Assembly (NCBI RefSeq): GCF_029893805.1
Contig: NZ_JARXYP010000002.1
Span: 4,898,001 to 4,962,000 of the forward strand
DNA length: 64,000 nucleotides
Source: Streptomyces sp. SAI-135
GTDB lineage: Bacteria > Actinomycetota > Actinomycetes > Streptomycetales > Streptomycetaceae
Direction of reading: 5' to 3'
Each line of letters starts with the position of its first letter. Position 1 is the stretch's first letter. Positions 34,723 through 43,187 of the stretch are shown one piece after another. The translations under genes and the position numbers were made by a program. The notes beneath the pieces were generated by a model that was not told the origin of the DNA, did no database searches, and saw only the letters and a program-made list of their open reading frames with translations.

Positions 34723-35358
34723 TCAGCTCTTGCCGAGGAGCTTGTTCATCTCCGCGATCTCGGCGGTCTGCGCGGTGATGATGTCGCCGGCCAGCTCCTT
34801 GGCCGGACCGTACTGACCGTTGTCCTTCTCCGTGGTCGCCATCTTCACGGCGCCCTCGTGGTGCTCGACCATCATGGTCAGGAACATGGTGTCGAAGTCC
34901 TTGCCGGACGCGTCCATGAGCTTGTCCATGTCCTCGGTGCCCATCATTCCGGGCATGTCGGAGGAGCTGTCGTCGCCGTGGTCCATGCCGGGCATCGCGG
35001 AGGGCACGTCCTCGCCCCACGCCTCCAGCCACCCGGACATCGTCTCGATCTCCGGGTCCTGGGCCTTCTCGATTCGGGCGGCGAGGTCCTTGACCTCGGC
35101 GGAGGACGCCTGGCTCTTGGCCATCTTCGCCATCTGCAGGGCCTGCTGGTGATGCGGGATCATGCCCTGGGCGAAGTCGACGTCCTGGTCGTTGTGGGCG
35201 CCGGCGGTGTCCTCGGCGCTCGCCGAGGCCGACGTCTGCGTACCGGAGCCGGTGCCGGAGGAGCCGTCGTCGCTGCCGCACGCGGCGAGAACGAGGGCGG
35301 CGGCCACGGCCGTGGTGCCCAGCGCGACACGGCGGATGAGGGAACGGGTGCTGTTCAT
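34723..35358 (-). CDS. DUF305-family lipoprotein
   Basis: A 211-residue lipoprotein (lipobox LVLAACGS) with the four-helix DUF305 fold. FAQGMIPHHQQALQMAKMA and FLTMMVEHHEGAVKMA give the paired His and Met residues; an insert MPGMDHGDDSSSDMPGMM is further rich in metal ligands. Such proteins are linked to copper handling outside the membrane. GGAGAAG precedes the ATG. Upstream of the truncated F510_1955 gene and downstream of a DUF6153 gene. Confidence 0.92.
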   Translation of the reverse strand: MNSTRSLIRRVALGTTAVAAALVLAACGSDDGSSGTGSGTQTSASASAEDTAGAHNDQDVDFAQGMIPHHQQALQMAKMAKSQASSAEVKDLAARIEKAQDPEIETMSGWLEAWGEDVPSAMPGMDHGDDSSSDMPGMMGTEDMDKLMDASGKDFDTMFLTMMVEHHEGAVKMATTEKDNGQYGPAKELAGDIITAQTAEIAEMNKLLGKS

Positions 35359-35466
35359 GGGTCTTCTCCTGCGATGTGCGGGGGGAGGGGGCGCCGATCG
35401 GCGCGGGACATGACTGAGTGCCGTATCCGCCCTCGACGACGGGGGCAGGCACGGCTCGGTCTTGTC

Positions 35467-35904
35467 CTAGATCCGCAGGAGTTGCAGTTCGGCCAGGGTG
35501 GGCGGGGCGCGGCCGCCTTCGGACGCGGCGGTGAAGGCGCCGTTCGGACGATCGGCGGGAGAGGCCGGGCCGACCGGATCGGGCAGCGGCGCGTGCAGAA
35601 CCGGCCCCGTGCCGAGAGCGGCGGAGGCACACACCGAATCGGCGTGCTGCGTGTGCCCACCGGTACCGCTGTCGTCGCCGTGACAGAGGAACTCGATGTC
35701 CCGCCCCATGCTCGCGCCTGCCGAGGCGGCGGAGGAGTGAGAGGAGTGAGGGGAAGCATGGCCGCCTGCCGCGACCGCTCCGGCAGGAGCGAGGGCGTGC
35801 ATGGCGAGCAACCCGGCCAGCAGCCCGAGCAGCAGCAAAACGCGCCGCCCCTTGACGGGCGGTCGCGCTCGACGCGGCTGTGTACGGGCTGTCACGTTCC
35901 TCAT
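35467..35904 (-). CDS. DUF6153-family secreted/membrane protein
   Basis: A 145-residue protein with one N-terminal hydrophobic segment (VLLLLGLLAGLLAMHALAPA) then a His/Ser-rich part (GGHASPHSSHSS) and an exported tail containing two cysteines. It fits DUF6153, commonly encoded beside DUF305 genes in Streptomyces. The start may be ATG 35904 or 35919; neither has a clear ribosome site. A role in metal sensing or binding is inferred from context only. Confidence 0.75.
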   Translation of the reverse strand: MRNVTARTQPRRARPPVKGRRVLLLLGLLAGLLAMHALAPAGAVAAGGHASPHSSHSSAASAGASMGRDIEFLCHGDDSGTGGHTQHADSVCASAALGTGPVLHAPLPDPVGPASPADRPNGAFTAASEGGRAPPTLAELQLLRI

Positions 35905-36216
35905 GCTACGGAATCGCATCTGCCGCGGTGAGGTGCCCCGGCGTCGACTGTCGTGGCGCCGGTCCCGTCCATGCCGAGTCACGGACACGACCACTGCCTC
36001 GACGACTCCCTCGACCACGCCGTCGACCGCGTGCGGGTGACCGTCGCTACCCGGCTCACGCTCCTCAGTCCGCCGAGCCGCTCACCGGACTCCCCGTCAC
36101 GGTCTCGTGGCCGCTGCTCCACGCCGAACCCGCCAACGGCATCACCGACTCGCAGCATCACGTCTTCCGCGCCGGCGACGCGACGTACGCCGGGTCGACG
36201 GTGCAGCGGGCGATGA
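35905..36216. other. Non-coding or degraded region
   Basis: No intact gene. From about 36070 one plus-strand frame reads with good codon use (EPLTGLPVTVSWPLLHAEPA and onward to VQRAMTAG) but has no start, no family match that I recognise and runs out of frame into the integrase-like fragment that follows. Probably decayed mobile DNA. Confidence 0.4.
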
Positions 36217-36330
36217 CGGCAGGGCGACACCAAGTCCCAGGCAGGCACCCGGACTGTGATCCTTCCCGCCTTCCTCCGGGCACACGCTCTCGACTCGGTC
36301 CGGCACCACTTTGAAGGACACGATGGTCCG
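36217..36330 (+). pseudogene. Remnant of a phage-type (tyrosine) integrase
   Basis: A short in-frame stretch reads RQGDTKSQAGTRTVILPAFL, matching the beta-hairpin before the catalytic core helices of actinophage integrases (pattern TKTxAGxRTVxLP). The frame starts right after a stop codon and lacks the catalytic Arg, His and Tyr. It lies about 80 bp from the 3' end of tRNA-Gly, the classic location of an integrated element's int gene. Likely relic of an excised or decayed element. Confidence 0.5.
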
Positions 36331-36376
36331 CGCCGGACAGCTGTCCGAGAAGGCCGCGCTGATCGGACAGCAAAAC

Positions 36377-36399
36377 GGCCCAGGTCTCTGACCTGGGCC
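36377..36399 (-). terminator. Rho-independent terminator of tRNA-Gly
   Basis: A perfect 10-bp stem (GGCCCAGGTC at 36377-36386, GACCTGGGCC at 36390-36399) with a 3-nt loop is followed on the minus strand by GTTTTGC, seven bases past the tRNA CCA end. Confidence 0.85.
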
Positions 36400-36406
36400 T
36401 GCTACA

Positions 36407-36480
36407 TGGAGCGGGTGACGAGAATCGAACTCGCGCTCTCAGCTTGGGAAGCTGATGTTCTACCATTAAACTACACCCGC
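36407..36480 (-). tRNA. tRNA-Gly (anticodon CCC)
   Basis: The minus strand folds as a cloverleaf. The acceptor GCGGGTG pairs with CACCCGC, the discriminator is T and CCA is encoded (36407-36409). The anticodon arm is TCAGC/TTCCCAA/GCTGA, giving anticodon CCC, and the T arm contains GAGTTCGATTCTC. It reads GGG codons. Its 3' end faces the integrase remnant and the terminator hairpin. Confidence 0.95.
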
Positions 36481-36752
36481 GTGAGACGCCGGACGGAACC
36501 GGTGTCGAACGCAACGTTACCTTACCTCATGCCAGGCCCCCGGCGCTGAAGCCGTGGGGCCTGAGTGCGTCTGGGGGGTGGGACGGGGCTGCGGGGCGCG
36601 GGAGTTGGGGCGTACGGTGGAGGGGTGGGAGAGGGTCCGGGCGGGACCGGAGTGCCGCCTGGAGGGCCGTCCTGTCCATCCCGTAATGTGGCTTTTGTCG
36701 TCAGGCAAGTAGCAGCCGGACGCGGCTCTTGGGGAAGGGACTCTAGGACTTG

Positions 36753-36911
36753 ATGGAGCGCACCGTCGTCCGTTGTGCCGATGGGCACGTGTTCAGCACC
36801 GCTTCGTTCCCGATGCAGCAGGCCGAGCGCCTCGGCCCCGGACGGCTTGTCCGCTGTCCTCGCTGTGCCCGGCTTCGCAGCGTCGTCCAGGTGGCCTTGG
36901 AGAAGCACTAG
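36753..36911 (+). CDS. Small zinc-ribbon-like protein
   Basis: A 52-residue protein, MERTVVRCADGHVFSTASFP, ending VRCPRCARLRSVVQVALEKH. The CxDGH and CPRC pairs look like a small zinc-binding knuckle. AGGA lies eight bases upstream. It precedes dcd by 92 bases on the same strand. The 272 bases between it and the tRNA gene (36481-36752) hold nothing I can identify. Function unknown. Confidence 0.7.
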   Translation: MERTVVRCADGHVFSTASFPMQQAERLGPGRLVRCPRCARLRSVVQVALEKH

Positions 36912-37003
36912 CGGAGTAGGGGAGTAAGCGGCAGCAGAGCGGTACCAGGCGCGCGGGTCCGTCCGATGGTGGTCGGCCCGCGCGTCTTGCGTATCCTCGG
37001 GGC

Positions 37004-37579
37004 GTGCTTCTCTCAGACAAGGACATCCGGGCCGAGATCGACGCCGGGCGGGTACGCATCGATCCCTACGACGCATCCATGGTGCAGCCGTCCAGCATCG
37101 ACGTACGACTCGACCGGTTCTTCCGGGTGTTCGAGAACCACCGGTACCCCCACATCGACCCCTCCATCGAGCAGAGCGACCTCACGCGGCTGGTGGAGCC
37201 GGAGGGCGACGAGCCGTTCATCCTGCACCCCGGGGAGTTCGTGCTCGCCTCCACCTACGAGGTCATCACGCTGCCGGACGATCTCGCCTCGCGCCTGGAG
37301 GGCAAGAGCTCGCTGGGGCGGCTCGGGCTCGTCACCCACTCCACCGCCGGGTTCATCGACCCGGGCTTCTCCGGGCACGTGACCCTCGAGCTGTCCAACC
37401 TCGCCACGCTCCCCATCAAGCTGTGGCCCGGTATGAAGATCGGCCAGCTGTGCATGTTCCGGCTCTCCTCGCCGGCCGAGTTCCCCTACGGCAGCGAGCG
37501 CTACGGCTCCCGCTACCAGGGCCAGCGCGGGCCCACCGCCTCCCGGTCCTTCCTCAACTTCCACCGGACCCGGGTATGA
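37004..37579 (+). CDS. dcd: dCTP deaminase
   Basis: A 191-residue trimeric deaminase that makes dUTP (and in some bacteria dUMP) from dCTP. It shows MLLSDKDIRAEIDAGRVRID, PSSIDVRLDRFFRVF, the catalytic region LEGKSSLGRLGLVTHSTAGF, IDPGFSGHVTLELSN and the C-terminal lid GSRYQGQRGPTASR. GTG 37004 gives the conserved N-terminus. It overlaps the phosphoribosyltransferase gene by ATGA, linking two nucleotide-metabolism steps. Confidence 0.96.
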   Translation: MLLSDKDIRAEIDAGRVRIDPYDASMVQPSSIDVRLDRFFRVFENHRYPHIDPSIEQSDLTRLVEPEGDEPFILHPGEFVLASTYEVITLPDDLASRLEGKSSLGRLGLVTHSTAGFIDPGFSGHVTLELSNLATLPIKLWPGMKIGQLCMFRLSSPAEFPYGSERYGSRYQGQRGPTASRSFLNFHRTRV

Positions 37580-38091
37580 GCGGCGCGGAGGGGCGGGAGA
37601 ACCTCACCTACGAGGCGTTCGGCACCGCCGTGCGCGAACTCGCGCAGACCATCGCCGACGACGGCTACGAGCCCGACATCGTGCTCTCGATCGCCCGCGG
37701 CGGGGTCTTCGTCGCCGGCGGCCTCGCCTACGCCCTCGACTGCAAGAACATCCACCTGGTGAACGTGGAGTTCTACACCGGTGTCGGGACCACCCTGGAG
37801 ATGCCGGTCATGCTGGCCCCGGTGCCCAACGCCATCGACTTCTCCGACAAGAAGGTCCTCATCACCGACGACGTCGCCGACACCGGCAAGACGCTCAAAC
37901 TGGTGCGGGACTTCTGCCTCGACGCCGTCGCCGAGGTCCGCTCCGCGGTCATCTACGAGAAGTCGCAGTCCCTGGTGAAGTGCGAGTACGTGTGGAAGCG
38001 CACGGACCGGTGGATCAACTTTCCGTGGAGTGTCCTGCCGGTGGTGCGCAAGGCGGGGGAGCCGATCACCCCGTCCAGGGAAGCGCTCTGA
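37576..38091 (+). CDS. Phosphoribosyltransferase
   Basis: A 171-residue type I PRTase. The PRPP loop is KKVLITDDVADTGKTLKLVR, and LSIARGGVFVAGGLAYAL supplies the PPi loop. It resembles the xanthine/hypoxanthine type encoded beside dcd in many actinomycetes; the base specificity cannot be read from sequence. Translationally coupled to dcd. Confidence 0.92.
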   Translation: MSGAEGRENLTYEAFGTAVRELAQTIADDGYEPDIVLSIARGGVFVAGGLAYALDCKNIHLVNVEFYTGVGTTLEMPVMLAPVPNAIDFSDKKVLITDDVADTGKTLKLVRDFCLDAVAEVRSAVIYEKSQSLVKCEYVWKRTDRWINFPWSVLPVVRKAGEPITPSREAL

Positions 38092-38129
38092 ACCGCTGAT
38101 CGCGGTGCCGCGGTGCCGCGGTCCTGCCG

Positions 38130-38537
38130 TCAGGTGAGCCACCCGGCCTCGTGCAGCGCGTCGAAGGCCAGTCCGTCGACGGCCGAGACGCGGGCCCGGT
38201 CGGCGTGGCGGAACCACGCCTTCTCGGCGATCTCGCGCGAGGGGGTCAGCTCGCCGTGGTGGTCGGCGGTGTAGCAGATCATCCGGAAGGGGCCGTGCTC
38301 CGGATGGCCCTCGCCGATCTCGAACGTGCCGAAGTGCGCCATGGAAGCGGGGCGGATCGCCGCCCGCAGTTCCTCGTCGATCTCCCGCACCAGGGTCTCG
38401 CTGTCGGACTCGCCCGGCTCGCGGTGACCGCCCGGCAGGTAGAAGCGGTCCCTGCCGTGACTGCGCGTCACCAGCACCCGGCCGTCCCGGACCAGGATCC
38501 ACGCCACCTTCTCCGGCACACCGCTGCCACTCGTCAT
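38130..38537 (-). CDS. Nudix hydrolase
   Basis: A 135-residue hydrolase with a Nudix box GGHREPGESDSETLVREIDEEL that fits GX5EX7REUXEE, in the middle of the typical alpha-beta-alpha fold. It removes a nucleoside diphosphate from an unknown substrate. Convergent with the dcd operon. Confidence 0.94.
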   Translation of the reverse strand: MTSGSGVPEKVAWILVRDGRVLVTRSHGRDRFYLPGGHREPGESDSETLVREIDEELRAAIRPASMAHFGTFEIGEGHPEHGPFRMICYTADHHGELTPSREIAEKAWFRHADRARVSAVDGLAFDALHEAGWLT

Positions 38538-38584
38538 GGGCCGGACCGTACCGGAGGAGCTGAGGGGGCGCGGGACGGAGAAAA

Positions 38585-38610
38585 GGGCTCCCGGCGCGCG
38601 CCGGGAGCCC
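38585..38610 (-). terminator. Rho-independent terminator after the Yip1-like gene
   Basis: GGGCTCCCGGCGC at 38585-38597 and its exact complement GCGCCGGGAGCCC at 38598-38610 form a 13-bp palindrome. On the minus strand it is followed by TTTT. It lies 24 bases after the stop of the Yip1-like gene. Confidence 0.88.
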
Positions 38611-38634
38611 TTCGTCGTCGTAGCGCCGCGAGGG

Positions 38635-39507
38635 CTAGAACGTGCCCAGCTTCACGATCGACAGCAGCGCGATCAGCTGGATCGCCGACGCGCCGAGCGC
38701 CTTCGGCCAGGGGAGGTCGTGCGACCTGGACACCATGAGGGTGAGCAGGGCGCCGGCCGCCACCCAGGTCGCCCAGCCCAGGAGCTGGACGAAGGAGGCG
38801 TCGCCGCCGAAGAACATGGCCACGATCAGACGCGGGGCGTCGGTCAGGGACATGATCAGCATGGAGAGGCCGACCGTGGGCTGCCAGGCGCCGTCGCCGC
38901 CGAGCTGGCGGGCCAGGGCGTGGGTGACGACGCCGAGGACGAAGGCCGACAGGACCATGGCGACGGCGGTGATCAGGACGATCGGGATCGCGTTCGACAG
39001 GGTGGCGTTGATCGCGTCCTCGCGGGCGCCCTCGAAGCCGAACACCGCGAGCAGGCCGTAGAGGAACGTCACGACGAGGGCCGGGCCCCACATCGTGTAG
39101 TCCCGCATCTGGAGGAAGGTCTGCTTGGGGGAGAGCAGGATGCCCTTCAGGAGTTCCTTCCAGTGCAGACGGGGGCCCACGGGTCCGGCCGGGGCCGAGC
39201 CCGCGCGATAGGTGCCGCCCGGGTTGTAGGGGTCCTCACCGACCGAGAACGCCTGGGTGTGGCCCGGGTTGTTCGCCGCGTACGGGTCGTGGCCGCCCTG
39301 CGGGTGCGGGGCGCCGCCGTCGCCGAAGTACTCCGGCTCGTCGTAGGCCCCGCCACCGCCCTGGGTCCACTGGCCCGGGTGGGGCTGCGGCGCGGGGGGA
39401 TAGCCGTACGGCTGTCCCTGGGGCGCCTGCTGCCCGTACGGAGGTTGTTGCGGTCGCGCGTGAGGAGCGCCGTTGTCCCGGCCGCGTCCGATCCTGAATC
39501 CAGCCAC
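38635..39507 (-). CDS. Yip1-family membrane protein
   Basis: A 290-residue protein. A low-complexity Pro/Gln/Gly/Tyr-rich cytoplasmic N-terminus (about residues 1-110, e.g. PQQPPYGQQAPQGQPYGYPP) precedes five membrane helices of the Yip1 domain (LKGILLSPKQTFLQMRDY and onward). GTG 39507 is chosen since the longer frame upstream has no start support. Bacterial Yip1 proteins have no defined role. Confidence 0.85.
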   Translation of the reverse strand: MAGFRIGRGRDNGAPHARPQQPPYGQQAPQGQPYGYPPAPQPHPGQWTQGGGGAYDEPEYFGDGGAPHPQGGHDPYAANNPGHTQAFSVGEDPYNPGGTYRAGSAPAGPVGPRLHWKELLKGILLSPKQTFLQMRDYTMWGPALVVTFLYGLLAVFGFEGAREDAINATLSNAIPIVLITAVAMVLSAFVLGVVTHALARQLGGDGAWQPTVGLSMLIMSLTDAPRLIVAMFFGGDASFVQLLGWATWVAAGALLTLMVSRSHDLPWPKALGASAIQLIALLSIVKLGTF

Positions 39508-39693
39508 GTCTTCGAACGTACCTGGTCCTGGAGAGTGACGGGCGCGGCCGGGCGTTCCGGGGACGGCTTTGCTGCCGAGCTGTGACATCCCCTAAGGGGC
39601 GGTCGGAGCAGAGCCGGGGGGCCGCTCGGGGTAGTGCCGTACGGGACGTGCAGGGGTGTGCGGAGGCGTACGGCTCCCCCCGGTCACGTCACC

Positions 39694-41127
39694 TCAACCG
39701 ATGAGCCCCGTGCCGAAGCCGCCGTACACCCGCGGTCGGCCCACGCTTCCCGGCCCGAAGGTCCGTGCTCCCTTCGTGGTCAGCCCCGTCAGGGCGGTCA
39801 CCGCGCCGATGCCCTCGTCCTCGAACGCGGCCGCGGCCGCGAGGTCGGCGTGGCCGTCGCCGGTGACGTCCGACAGGAGCACGTCCGAGCCGAAGTAGTC
39901 CGTCGCCTCCGCGGCGCCGGGTATGCCGGACGTGTTCTGGGTGAACGTGCGGGCACCCTCGCGGGAGACGCCGGACGCCGCGCCGTTCATGACGATCGTC
40001 GCGCCGGCGTCCTCGGTCGTGCCGAGGTCCTCGAGGGGGACACCGATCGCCAGCTCGCTGTGTCCGTCGCCGTCGACGTCGGCGATGGACACCGCGCCCC
40101 CGAAGCCGTCGCCGGCTTCGTCGGCGCCCGGAACTCCCGTGGAGGACTGGGTGAGTTCGGCCATGGGGGCGTCGCCGTTGACCGGGCCGCCCTCCGAGCC
40201 GCGGATGACGACGACCCGGCCGCCCAGGCTGCCGCTGTGGTCGTCCTCCTCGCTGAAGACGTTGCCGAGGGCGATCTCGTCGTAGCCGTCGCCGTCGATG
40301 TCGCCCAGGGCGATGGAGGTGCCGCCGTTCAGCGGGCGCGGCAGCGACGTGTCCAGGCCGGAGGACGAGCCCAGGTACGCGAGCCCCTTCGACCAGCTGC
40401 CCGACGGGTCCGTCGTCCGGTCCGTGCGATAGGTGAGGACCAGGTCGGCCTTGCCGTCACCGTTCGTGTCGCCCGCGTCCATCGCGTCGAGCGCGAAGGC
40501 CTGCTCGGGCACGTCGATCCGCTGAGCGGGACCGGAGTCGCCGCCGCTGATGACGTACGCGTGGGGGGAGTCGCTGCCGACGGCGAGGTCGGCGTGGCCG
40601 TCGCCGTCGAAGTCCCCGGCGGTCAGTGTCCTGCCCCATGCGCCGTGTGCGGTGGGCGCCGGATCCGCGACCGTGGTGCCGTTCGCGAGGCCGCCCGCCG
40701 AGCCCCACAGGACCGTCACCGAGCCCTTGCCGCCGTCCTCTCCGGATGCTCCCACCGCGAGGTCGGTGTAACCGTCGTCGTTGAAGTCGGCCACGGCGAG
40801 GGCGGAACCGAAGGTGTCGTCGGTCTCCACCGTGTCGGGCACGCCCGCGCTGTCCTGGCTGACCGTGGTGTGGTGGGCGGGGTCGAGGCCGGTGGGGCCG
40901 CCGTACACCACGGCCACGTAACCGGCGAATCCCTTGTCGCCGAGTTTCGCGTACGGGGCTGCTAACGCGGCGTCGCCGTAGCCGTCGCCGTTGAAGTCCG
41001 CCTGGTGGCGGGGGGTTTCCGCGGCCGTCGCCGGTGCGGCGGCGAAGGTGAGCAGACCGCCGGTCAGTGCGGCGGCGGTGGCCGTGGCGAGAGTGAGTCG
41101 CATCCGTCTGGGGTGGGGCTGGAGCAT
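39694..41127 (-). CDS. Secreted FG-GAP (integrin-like) beta-propeller protein
   Basis: A 477-residue exported protein with signal peptide (LTLATATAAALTGGLLTFAA..ATA) and seven calcium-binding FG-GAP loops: DFNGDGYGD, DFNDDGYTD, DFDGDGHAD, DTNGDGKAD, DIDGDGYDE, DVDGDGHSE, DVTGDGHAD. The count fits a seven-bladed propeller. AGGAGG precedes the ATG. Likely an extracellular binding protein; the partner is unknown. Next gene upstream encodes a related lipoprotein. Confidence 0.93.
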   Translation of the reverse strand: MLQPHPRRMRLTLATATAAALTGGLLTFAAAPATAAETPRHQADFNGDGYGDAALAAPYAKLGDKGFAGYVAVVYGGPTGLDPAHHTTVSQDSAGVPDTVETDDTFGSALAVADFNDDGYTDLAVGASGEDGGKGSVTVLWGSAGGLANGTTVADPAPTAHGAWGRTLTAGDFDGDGHADLAVGSDSPHAYVISGGDSGPAQRIDVPEQAFALDAMDAGDTNGDGKADLVLTYRTDRTTDPSGSWSKGLAYLGSSSGLDTSLPRPLNGGTSIALGDIDGDGYDEIALGNVFSEEDDHSGSLGGRVVVIRGSEGGPVNGDAPMAELTQSSTGVPGADEAGDGFGGAVSIADVDGDGHSELAIGVPLEDLGTTEDAGATIVMNGAASGVSREGARTFTQNTSGIPGAAEATDYFGSDVLLSDVTGDGHADLAAAAAFEDEGIGAVTALTGLTTKGARTFGPGSVGRPRVYGGFGTGLIG

Positions 41128-41203
41128 GCGGGTCCTCCTGCTCGGGTGCCGATCGTTCGGTGACCCGGAAGACCCTCGCCGGTGCGTCAGGGTTGTACGG
41201 ATG

Positions 41204-42538
41204 TCATGAATCGGTCAGGAAAGTCGAGGTGGAGAAGGTGACGGACGGCTCGGCGGCGACCAGCCCCTTCTTCGTGCCGGAGAAGACCGCGACGGTGTCC
41301 TTCGTCTCGCTCCGGTACGTCCGTACCGCCAGGTCCGCCCGGCCGTCGTCGTCGAAGTCGCCGATCGCGACGACCCGGGTGGTGCCGGTCGCGGGGGGTT
41401 CGACGGTGACCGTCGCCTCGGTGGACGGGCCTGTCGTACGGCCCTGGAGGACGCGCAGGCGTGAGCCGCTGGAGACCAGTTCGCTCAGGCCGTCGCCGTC
41501 GAAGTCGGCGGCGTCCAGGACCGATCCGGGGGAGGCCAGGGCGCCCTTCCCTGCGGTCGGGAGGTCGTAGCGCAGAGACGTTCCGCCCATGGCGCCGACC
41601 GCCGCGTCCAGGGCCTTTCCGCGGCCGAAGGAGCCGAGGGCCACATCGATGCCGGACGGCAGGACGGCTCCGGTGCGGGTCGGGCCCGACGGACCGCCGA
41701 GGACCACGGCGGAGGGGCCGGCGCCCGGTGCCGTACGGACGACGAGGTCGTCGTAGCCGTCGCGGTCGACGTCGGTGGTCGGGCCCGTGGGGACCTCGCC
41801 GGGCGCCGCGATCGGGGCGCCGGCCTCCCGCGGGGCGCCCTTGCGGGTGAACGGGCCGCGCAGATAGGTGAGATGACCGCCGGTGGCGTGCAGGACGAGG
41901 TCCTTCGCGCCGTCGCCGTCGAAGTCGCCGCAGACCGGCTGGTCGGGCCAGTCGTTGCCGACGCGCGCGGCGGGCGGGACGGTGAGGTGAACGGCCCTGC
42001 CGGTCAGGCCGTCCGGGGAGCCGAAGAGGATCTGGAGCGGGACCGGGGGCCTGCCCTGGCCGTCGTAGGGCGGGTCGGTGGAGACGACGAGGTCCGTGAA
42101 GCCGTCCTTGTCCAGGTCGCAGGTGGCCTCCGCGTCGAACAGGGCGGGAAGTTGGCCGTCGGTGGCCGCGCCCTGCCGGCCCGGGGCGATCAACTGCCGG
42201 GTGCCCGGGACGAGTCCGCGCGCGCTGCCGTAGACGATGCCGATGCCGGGGTCGTCGGCGTGCGCCTGCTCCTTGACCAGCTCGCCCAGGACCAGGTCGC
42301 GGTGGCCGTCGCCGTTGAAGTCGTCCGGGGTGCCGCTGCCGTCGCCCTGGGGGACGGGCAACCGGGCCGGGGCGTCGGCGATCCGGTCCGGGCTGCGGTC
42401 CGCGGAGCCGGTGTGCTGGGCGGGGCCGCAGGCGGCGAGGAGGAGGGCTGCGGCGAGGGCGGTGAGCAGCGGGCCGAACTCCCGTACGGCACCCCCGGTC
42501 GGCCCCGTCACGTCTCTTCGCGCGATCCGCACACGCAC
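41204..42538 (-). CDS. FG-GAP/VCBS repeat lipoprotein
   Basis: A 444-residue lipoprotein: lipobox ALLLAACGP near residue 37, then six Asp-rich calcium loops (DFNGDGHRD, DLDKDGFTD, DFDGDGAKD, DVDRDGYDD, DFDGDGLSE, DFDDDGRAD). GAGGTGAG precedes GTG 42538; GTG 42511 is an alternative. It lies 76 bp before the secreted FG-GAP gene on the same strand and is likely a surface-anchored relative. Confidence 0.92.
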   Translation of the reverse strand: MRVRIARRDVTGPTGGAVREFGPLLTALAAALLLAACGPAQHTGSADRSPDRIADAPARLPVPQGDGSGTPDDFNGDGHRDLVLGELVKEQAHADDPGIGIVYGSARGLVPGTRQLIAPGRQGAATDGQLPALFDAEATCDLDKDGFTDLVVSTDPPYDGQGRPPVPLQILFGSPDGLTGRAVHLTVPPAARVGNDWPDQPVCGDFDGDGAKDLVLHATGGHLTYLRGPFTRKGAPREAGAPIAAPGEVPTGPTTDVDRDGYDDLVVRTAPGAGPSAVVLGGPSGPTRTGAVLPSGIDVALGSFGRGKALDAAVGAMGGTSLRYDLPTAGKGALASPGSVLDAADFDGDGLSELVSSGSRLRVLQGRTTGPSTEATVTVEPPATGTTRVVAIGDFDDDGRADLAVRTYRSETKDTVAVFSGTKKGLVAAEPSVTFSTSTFLTDS

Positions 42539-42627
42539 CGCTCACCTCGTCAGCATCATCGACAACGACCCGGTAATGATGCACGTGTTCGACAGGCGGC
42601 GACAGCCCCGTACAGCTCTGGAGTCGA

Positions 42628-43122
42628 GTGGTGGACGCGGACGAGGTGGTGCGGATCCTGGACCTGCTGCGGCGGGCCGGGACGGAGGTCTGGGTCGGGG
42701 GCGGGTGGGGGATCGACGCCCTCGTCGGCGAGCAGAGCCGGGTCCATCGCGACCTGGATCTGATGCACCGGCAGGAGCAGGAGCCCGCCGTGCTGGCGGC
42801 CCTGGCGGGTGCCGGTTTCGTGGAGAGCCTCGATCTGCGGCCGGTGCGGTTCGTGGTCACCGCTCCCGGCGGCCGGGAGGTCGATCTGCACCCGCTGGTC
42901 TTCGCCGGGGACGGTTCCGCCGTTCAGGCGTCCGGGGTGCCGGAGCGGCCCTTCGTGTACCCGGCCTCCGCCTTCGTGACCGGGACCGTCGGCGGGAGGA
43001 CCGTCCCGTGTCTCTCGGCCGAGCAGCAGGTCTTCTTCCACCAGGGGTACGAGCCGGCGGAGCGCGACCGGCACGACATGGCCCTGCTGCGGCGCGTCTT
43101 CGGGATCGCCACCCACTTCTGA
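42628..43122 (+). CDS. Nucleotidyltransferase, aminoglycoside/lincosamide-type
   Basis: A 164-residue protein with the pol-beta-like motif WVGGGWGIDALVGEQSRVHR followed by DLDLMHRQEQ, then a third acidic strand GGREVDLHPLVF. This matches the 2''-adenylyltransferase/LinA-like group, whose members modify aminoglycosides or lincosamides; many chromosomal copies have no known resistance role. Starts at one of two adjacent GTG codons. Confidence 0.88.
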   Translation: MVDADEVVRILDLLRRAGTEVWVGGGWGIDALVGEQSRVHRDLDLMHRQEQEPAVLAALAGAGFVESLDLRPVRFVVTAPGGREVDLHPLVFAGDGSAVQASGVPERPFVYPASAFVTGTVGGRTVPCLSAEQQVFFHQGYEPAERDRHDMALLRRVFGIATHF

Positions 43123-43135
43123 GCGCCGACGCGCC

Positions 43136-43169
43136 GGAGCCCCCAGGCCCGGCAGGACCTGGGGGCTCC
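43136..43169. terminator. Bidirectional hairpin between convergent genes
   Basis: GGAGCCCCCAGG (43136-43147) and CCTGGGGGCTCC (43158-43169) form a perfect 12-bp stem with a 10-nt loop between the nucleotidyltransferase and the convergent Fe-S oxidoreductase gene. No T tract. Confidence 0.7.
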
Positions 43170-43187
43170 GAACGGCACAGCCGAGTG

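Noticed and set aside
36481..36752. Gly-rich plus-strand ORF after tRNA-Gly
   Set aside because: Low-complexity translation with no ribosome site or family; treated as intergenic.
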